NCBI GenBank assembly: GCA_030837305.1
Contig: JAUPKT010000181.1
Span: forward strand, 1 to 6,376
Direction of reading: 5' to 3'
Length of the DNA stretch: 6,376 nucleotides
DNA from: Thermodesulfobacteriota bacterium
GTDB taxonomy: Bacteria; Desulfobacterota; Desulfomonilia; Desulfomonilales; Desulfomonilaceae
In this document: positions 1 to 3,405 of the stretch, piece by piece
How positions within the stretch are numbered: position 1 is the stretch's first letter
Layout of the letters: each line of letters begins with the position of its first letter
Made by a program: the position numbers and the translations under genes
Notes under the pieces: generated by a model
Databases searched by the model: none
What the model saw: the letters and a program-made list of their open reading frames with translations, nothing else
What the model was told of the DNA's origin: nothing

Positions 1-658
1 CGGTGATGCCGATCGCCAACCGGACGAGAAATGACCGGTCGTAGGGATCTGCTCCTCGATTTGCCCGTGCGGGCAGCACCAGGAATGGTATCCCAAATAT
101 CATGAGACTTGCGGTTTCGTACGTCAGAAATGACAACACATAGACCAAGACGGGGAGGAGGAGTCCCTTCCACTGTGTGGATTTCTCGGCCCAGGACTGG
201 AAACAGAAAGTCGCGGACCAGAAAAGAAGAATGCTCAGTCGCGCGTTGTCCGTGAAGATAATGTAGGTCAAGGAAGACACTGTTGGCAGGAAGAATGTGA
301 GTGCTACTGCAACAACGACAAAAATGCGATCGCGAGGAAATGCTTTGGTGAGACAAACTCCCATGATTACTGACGCTGCGATCCACAGGAGAAGCGAACA
401 GAGGTGAAATGCAATCCTGTTAAAGCCGAACAGCTCGAACATGGAGAGCCAGTACAATCCTTCCACTGGGCGGAGGAATTCTTTGGCATATATGACCACG
501 GATTCTGGGTACGGGGACCAGTATGACCAACTCAATATCCACCAGTCATCAGCATCAAAGCCGATATCTCCGGTCAGGCCGGTTAACACTACTGCGTAGA
601 GCATCAGCCCCAGAGCTACCGGCAACAAGAAAAATCCAGTGACCGTGTGTCTTTTCAT
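1..658 (-). CDS. Multi-pass membrane protein, GT-C glycosyltransferase-like (partial, N-terminal 219 residues)
   Basis: An open frame runs leftwards from an ATG at 658-656 to the window edge with no stop; the C-terminus is outside. A TAG codon directly abuts the ATG upstream, so the frame cannot start earlier. The Shine-Dalgarno is weak (CTGGG a few bases upstream). The protein is strongly hydrophobic. I see likely membrane segments near residues 7-27, 80-102, 111-130, 139-154 and 163-196. The first loop carries an acidic, aromatic motif FDADDWW (residues 34-40, Asp35/37/38), followed by FLRPVEGLYW (61-70) and a helix starting FHLCSLLLW (84-92). An acidic pair in the first extracytoplasmic loop followed by several membrane helices is the pattern of GT-C enzymes (PMT/ArnT-type), which use polyprenyl-phosphate sugar donors. 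That assignment is inference from pattern; the substrate is unknown. It could also be an uncharacterised membrane protein of similar topology. It lies downstream of recR on the same strand, but with a 268-base gap and a terminator-like hairpin between them. Confidence 0.7.
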   Translation of the reverse strand, partial: MKRHTVTGFFLLPVALGLMLYAVVLTGLTGDIGFDADDWWILSWSYWSPYPESVVIYAKEFLRPVEGLYWLSMFELFGFNRIAFHLCSLLLWIAASVIMGVCLTKAFPRDRIFVVVAVALTFFLPTVSSLTYIIFTDNARLSILLFWSATFCFQSWAEKSTQWKGLLLPVLVYVLSFLTYETASLMIFGIPFLVLPARANRGADPYDRSFLVRLAIGIT

Positions 659-926
659 CTACACCCAGTAAAGCCCGATATTGAGTATTGTGAGTTATTA
701 AAGATGTATCAGAGGTCAAGCGAATTGAAAAGCCCCAGAGAGGCTGAATTAATTGATTTTCCTATCTTTGTTTTGGTATAGCCGTATTTTGTTAGAAACG
801 GACAATAAAACGGCCTGCATGACCGCGCAAACCTCATTACCCATGAGAGGAGACGAGGAGGGCTGCAAGAAAACCCTGATTTTCGTCGGCGACTATGTTG
901 AGAACATTTTCCTGAACCCGGCCCGA
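659..926. other. Intergenic region between recR and the membrane protein gene
   Basis: This stretch of 268 bases has no convincing gene on either strand. The open frame crossing it on the plus strand continues into the antisense of recR and has no family resemblance. The part near 745-800 is AT-rich. A hexamer TTGACC lies on the minus strand at 719-714, but there is no matching -10 box at 16-18 bases, so I do not call a promoter for the membrane protein gene. The only structured element I can support is the hairpin at 728-745. Confidence 0.6.
728..745 (-). terminator. Weak intrinsic terminator-like hairpin after the ybaB-recR unit
   Basis: Read on the minus strand, AGCCTC-TCT-GGGGCT forms a six-pair stem (one G-T pair) with a three-base loop, followed by only three or four T before C. 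It lies about 180 bases past the recR stop and about 70 bases before the membrane protein start. This is a plausible place to end the ybaB-recR transcript, but the short T-run makes it a weak candidate. Confidence 0.3.
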
Positions 927-1517
927 TCAGATTTCTGTCCGGTTCTCCAGTGCGCGGCTCATGGTCAAAGGATCCGCATATTCAAGGGAACCTCCTATGG
1001 GTATGCCATAGGCGATTCGAGATACCTTCACATTTTTGGATCGTACCTTTTGGGCGAGATAACTTGCGGTAGCTTCGCCCTCAATGGTGGGATTGAGAGC
1101 CAATATAATCTCTTCAATATCCCCGGATTCCACGCGATCAATGAGATCTTTAATCCGGATATCATCGGGCCCTATGGCATCCAGAGGGGACAACAGTCCA
1201 TGAATCACGTGGTAAACTCCTTTGAATCGGCCCGATTTCTCAACCGACATGAGGTCCAAGGGAGTTTCTACCACACATAGTCTTCCACTGTCCCTCTTGG
1301 GATCGGAACATATCACGCAGGGGTCAATGTCTGTAAGATTGAAGCATGATGAGCACAGCCTCAGTTCTTCTCTAACCCGTTTAATTGATCCTATGAGTTC
1401 ACGGATGTCGTCCGGATTTGCATTCAGTATGTGAAACGCATAACGAAGGGCGGTTTTTTCACCTACACCAGGTAGCTGTTTGAGTGCCGTGATGAGGCTG
1501 TTCAAAGGGTTGATCAT
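927..1517 (-). CDS. recR: Recombination mediator protein RecR
   Basis: A complete 196-residue protein of the usual RecR length (about 195-200). RecR works with RecF/RecO in the cytoplasm to load RecA on SSB-coated single-stranded DNA at gaps. Visible domains in order: an N-terminal helix-hairpin-helix with LKQLPGVGEKTALRYAFH (12-29); a four-cysteine zinc finger Cys55-x2-Cys58-x8-Cys67-x2-Cys70; and a Toprim domain from about 79 to 172 with the acidic VVETPLD (82-88) and LNPTIEGEAT (141-150). The C-terminal signature GIPIGGSLEYADPLTMSRAL (171-190) closes the protein. No key residue is missing. The ATG shares its A with the TAA stop of ybaB, so translation is probably coupled. A G-rich stretch, GGGG at 1529-1526 (minus strand), eight bases upstream, may serve as a weak ribosome site. 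Identification rests on the full set of family motifs. Confidence 0.97.
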   Translation of the reverse strand: MINPLNSLITALKQLPGVGEKTALRYAFHILNANPDDIRELIGSIKRVREELRLCSSCFNLTDIDPCVICSDPKRDSGRLCVVETPLDLMSVEKSGRFKGVYHVIHGLLSPLDAIGPDDIRIKDLIDRVESGDIEEIILALNPTIEGEATASYLAQKVRSKNVKVSRIAYGIPIGGSLEYADPLTMSRALENRTEI

Positions 1518-1828
1518 TACATGAGCCCCGGGATACGTAAACCGCCGGTAATTTTCGTCATTTCTTGAGCCATGAGATCACGGGACTTTTTCAGGGCATC
1601 GTTTGTCGCTGCCGTTATGAGGTCCTCCAAGAACTCGAGGTCTTCGGAATCCAGCAGGCCTTTTTCAATTTTTACGGATATGATCTCTTGCAAACCGCTC
1701 GCGACCACTTGCACCATGTCTCCTCCGGCCGAGCCGGTTACGCTCTGTTCCGCCAACTGCTCCTGAACTTCCGAAATCTTCGTCTGCAGACCTTGCGCCT
1801 GCTGCATCAAATCCTTAAAACCGAACAC
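1517..1828 (-). CDS. ybaB: YbaB/EbfC family nucleoid-associated DNA-binding protein
   Basis: 103 residues from a GTG start, matching the 100-110 residue norm of the family. YbaB/EbfC proteins are small dimeric DNA-binding proteins that coat the nucleoid and are almost always encoded next to recR. Visible features: an N-terminal amphipathic helix with FKDLMQQAQGLQ (4-15), the family signature VTGSAGGDMVQV (30-41), the acidic segment LLDSEDLEFLEDLITAATNDAL (58-79, read as two parts around Glu69), and the C-terminal tail ITGGLRIPG (93-101). An in-frame ATG at 1882 would add 18 residues (PCLGKCCKEAAK and flanks) that do not fit the family. The GTG at 1828-1826 sits eight bases after TAAGGAGG and begins just where homologues begin (V/M-FG...), so I chose it. 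The TAA stop overlaps the recR ATG by one base. dnaX, the common upstream neighbour, is not here. Confidence 0.95.
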   Translation of the reverse strand: MFGFKDLMQQAQGLQTKISEVQEQLAEQSVTGSAGGDMVQVVASGLQEIISVKIEKGLLDSEDLEFLEDLITAATNDALKKSRDLMAQEMTKITGGLRIPGLM

Positions 1829-1836
1829 TTTTGCAG

Positions 1837-1844
1837 CCTCCTTA
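1837..1844 (-). promoter_or_regulatory. Strong Shine-Dalgarno that fixes the GTG start of ybaB
   Basis: On the minus strand the sequence is TAAGGAGG, complementary to the 16S rRNA 3' end, then eight bases, then GTG at 1828. It is the best ribosome site in the window and lies inside the longer open frame that starts at 1882, which argues against the upstream ATG as the real start. Confidence 0.85.
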
Positions 1845-1970
1845 CAACATTTCCCCAAGCAAGGTAGGATGAACGTAGTCATTGCCCTTGCCTTATCCGG
1901 GCAAATGAGTGCAATGTTAGGATTAAAGCCTTGAGTCTATCGCACTTTACGCAGGGTAACAAAAAACCGT

Positions 1971-1979
1971 GGGGCGAGG
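1971..1979 (+). promoter_or_regulatory. Probable ribosome site for the radical SAM gene
   Basis: GGGGCGAGG ends ten bases before the ATG at 1990. It lies downstream of the alternative GTG at 1969 and so cannot serve that codon. This favours the ATG as the start, although the match to the Shine-Dalgarno consensus is only moderate (GAGG). Confidence 0.45.
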
Positions 1980-1989
1980 CAACCAAAGG

Positions 1990-3351
1990 ATGGGGCGACC
2001 TGACATATTTCTCGTGAATCCCTGGATTCATGATTTTGCAGCCTATGATTTGTGGGCAAAACCATTGGGGCTGTTGATCCTTGGAACGAGACTGAGAGCC
2101 TTGGGCTGGGAGCCGCATCTCATTGACTTCATGGACACCGACCATCCCCTGATGCCCCCATTAGAGAGCAAACCCGATGCACGAGGGCGCTTTCATAGGA
2201 CACCCATCGAGAAGCCTGCTTCAATCCGACACGTGCCAAGGACGTTCAGCAGATATGGAATAAAGCCGGAGTGCGCTGCATGGAGCCTTACGTCGAAACC
2301 TGAACCAAAGGTCATCCTCGTCACCACTCTCATGACCTATTGGTATCCTGGAGTCAAGGAAGCCATTGAATTGCTACGGGAAACCTTTCCCACGGTACCG
2401 ATAGTGCTTGGAGGCATTTATGCTTCGATCATGCCGAGTCATGCGTGGCAGATATGTAAACCTGATGAGGTGGTCCATGGACCGGGTGAGCACCAGCTAC
2501 CGGCCGCCTTGGATAGAGTGACGGGTATCCGGTCAAAAGTCTCCAATGAACTGGAACAATATGAGCTCCAGCCTTGTTTAGATCTCATGACACGGGTGAG
2601 ATTCCTGCCTTTGCTCACTTCACGAGGTTGTCCTCTGCGGTGTTCATATTGCGCTTCTAGTCGCTTGTTCCCGCAGTTTATCAAGAGACCGGTTGATGAA
2701 GTGGTGGAGTTCATTGGAACCGCGCTCGACCGGCATGGGGTGAAGGATGTCGTAATCTATGACGACGCATTCTTGCATGATGCGCAGTCACATGCAGTGC
2801 CCCTATTAGAGTTATGTTCGGAGAGTTTTCCTGATTTGAGGTGGCACACGCCCAATGGATTGCATGTCAATTATATAACCCCCAAAGTGGCCCAAGCCAT
2901 GAAATCTGCCGGTTTCGAGACCATTCGCTTGGGCTTTGAAACGTCCGCAGATGGATTTCATCGCCTCACAGGCGGGAAAACGAACAAGACAGCATTTATA
3001 ATGGCTATCCGTAATTTGTTCGCAGCGGGTTTTGAAAGAGAGAACGTTGCGGCGTATCTTCTTGTGGGACTTCCCGGTCAGACCAGGGCACAGATAGAGG
3101 ATGACGTGGACTTTGTCCTCGAGACCGGGGTAGTTCCAAAGCTCGCCGAGTATAGTCCCATCCCTGGGACTTCCATGTGGGAATCTGCAAAACGGAGAAG
3201 TCGCTATCCCATTGAGACTGAACCCTTGTTTCACAATTGTACTCTGCTGCCGTCAGCCGAGGAAGGAGTGGACATCGATTTTGTTCGGGATATTCGGCGG
3301 AAAATTTCGGATTGCCTTTTGTTGACAGTGCATAAGCATGTTGATAAATAG
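1990..3351 (+). CDS. Radical SAM protein with N-terminal B12-binding-like domain
   Basis: 453 residues from ATG 1990. GAGG at 1976-1979 lies ten bases upstream; an in-frame GTG at 1969 would add seven residues but has a poorer ribosome site. Residues 4-50 (RPDIFLVNPW, PLGLLILGTRLRALGW, LIDFMD) and 107-155 (VILVTTLMTYWYPGV, PIVLGGIYASI) read as a Rossmann-type B12-binding-like domain. Residues 208-228 hold the radical SAM motif GCPLRCSYC, with Cys214, Cys218 and Cys221 as ligands of the [4Fe-4S] cluster that cleaves S-adenosylmethionine. The barrel continues through VVIYDDAFL (254-262), IRLGFETS (312-319) and LLVGLPGQT (357-365). The C-terminus carries YSPIPGTSMWE (388-398). The classical DxHxxG cobalamin-histidine motif is absent; this is common in B12-dependent radical SAM proteins and does not rule cobalamin in or out. 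The substrate is unknown. No hairpin separates it from the flavoprotein gene 54 bases downstream, so co-transcription is possible. Confidence 0.9.
   Translation: MGRPDIFLVNPWIHDFAAYDLWAKPLGLLILGTRLRALGWEPHLIDFMDTDHPLMPPLESKPDARGRFHRTPIEKPASIRHVPRTFSRYGIKPECAAWSLTSKPEPKVILVTTLMTYWYPGVKEAIELLRETFPTVPIVLGGIYASIMPSHAWQICKPDEVVHGPGEHQLPAALDRVTGIRSKVSNELEQYELQPCLDLMTRVRFLPLLTSRGCPLRCSYCASSRLFPQFIKRPVDEVVEFIGTALDRHGVKDVVIYDDAFLHDAQSHAVPLLELCSESFPDLRWHTPNGLHVNYITPKVAQAMKSAGFETIRLGFETSADGFHRLTGGKTNKTAFIMAIRNLFAAGFERENVAAYLLVGLPGQTRAQIEDDVDFVLETGVVPKLAEYSPIPGTSMWESAKRRSRYPIETEPLFHNCTLLPSAEEGVDIDFVRDIRRKISDCLLLTVHKHVDK
3322..3350 (+). promoter_or_regulatory. Possible sigma-70-type promoter for the HdrA/GltD flavoprotein gene
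   Basis: A perfect -35 hexamer TTGACA (3322-3327) lies in the last codons of the radical SAM gene. Seventeen bases later comes TAAATA (3345-3350), a half-match to TATAAT; GATAAA two bases earlier matches better but at 15-base spacing. A start of transcription near 3357 would leave a leader of about 50 bases before the ATG at 3406. The -35 is strong and the -10 is not, so this is tentative. Confidence 0.35.
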
Positions 3352-3405
3352 TAATGACCATCCTTGAGAAGACAGCACTAAAAATATCGTGAAAGAGAGA
3401 AAAAG

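Larger units (their letters stand above)
1829..1989. other. Divergent intergenic region between ybaB and the radical SAM gene
   Basis: About 160 bases lie between two genes that point away from each other, so promoters for both must be here or within their 5' ends. I find no -35/-10 pair with good matches and 16-18 base spacing on either strand. Two inverted repeats overlap in the middle: TTGCCC (1882-1887) with GGGCAA (1899-1904), and CATTGC (1880-1885) with GCAATG (1911-1916). They cannot pair at the same time. They may be operator half-sites or chance. Confidence 0.4.

Noticed and set aside
691..719. Promoter for the membrane protein gene based on TTGACC at 719-714 (minus strand)
   Set aside because: No acceptable -10 box at 16-18 bases; the nearest AT-rich hexamers are at 11-13 or 22 bases.
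753..1280. 175-residue open frame on the plus strand
   Set aside because: Most of it is antisense to recR, which has full family motifs; the translation shows no family features.
1565..1867. 100-residue plus-strand frame opposite ybaB (and a 64-residue one at 1572)
   Set aside because: Antisense shadows of a clear YbaB gene with no ribosome site or recognisable motif.
1829..1882. N-terminal extension of ybaB from the ATG at 1882
   Set aside because: The strong Shine-Dalgarno lies inside it and the added residues do not match the family; the GTG at 1828 is better.
1879..2145. 88-residue minus-strand frame over the divergent region and the radical SAM start
   Set aside because: Composition and lack of motifs indicate a shadow of the radical SAM gene; it would also overlap the start of ybaB.
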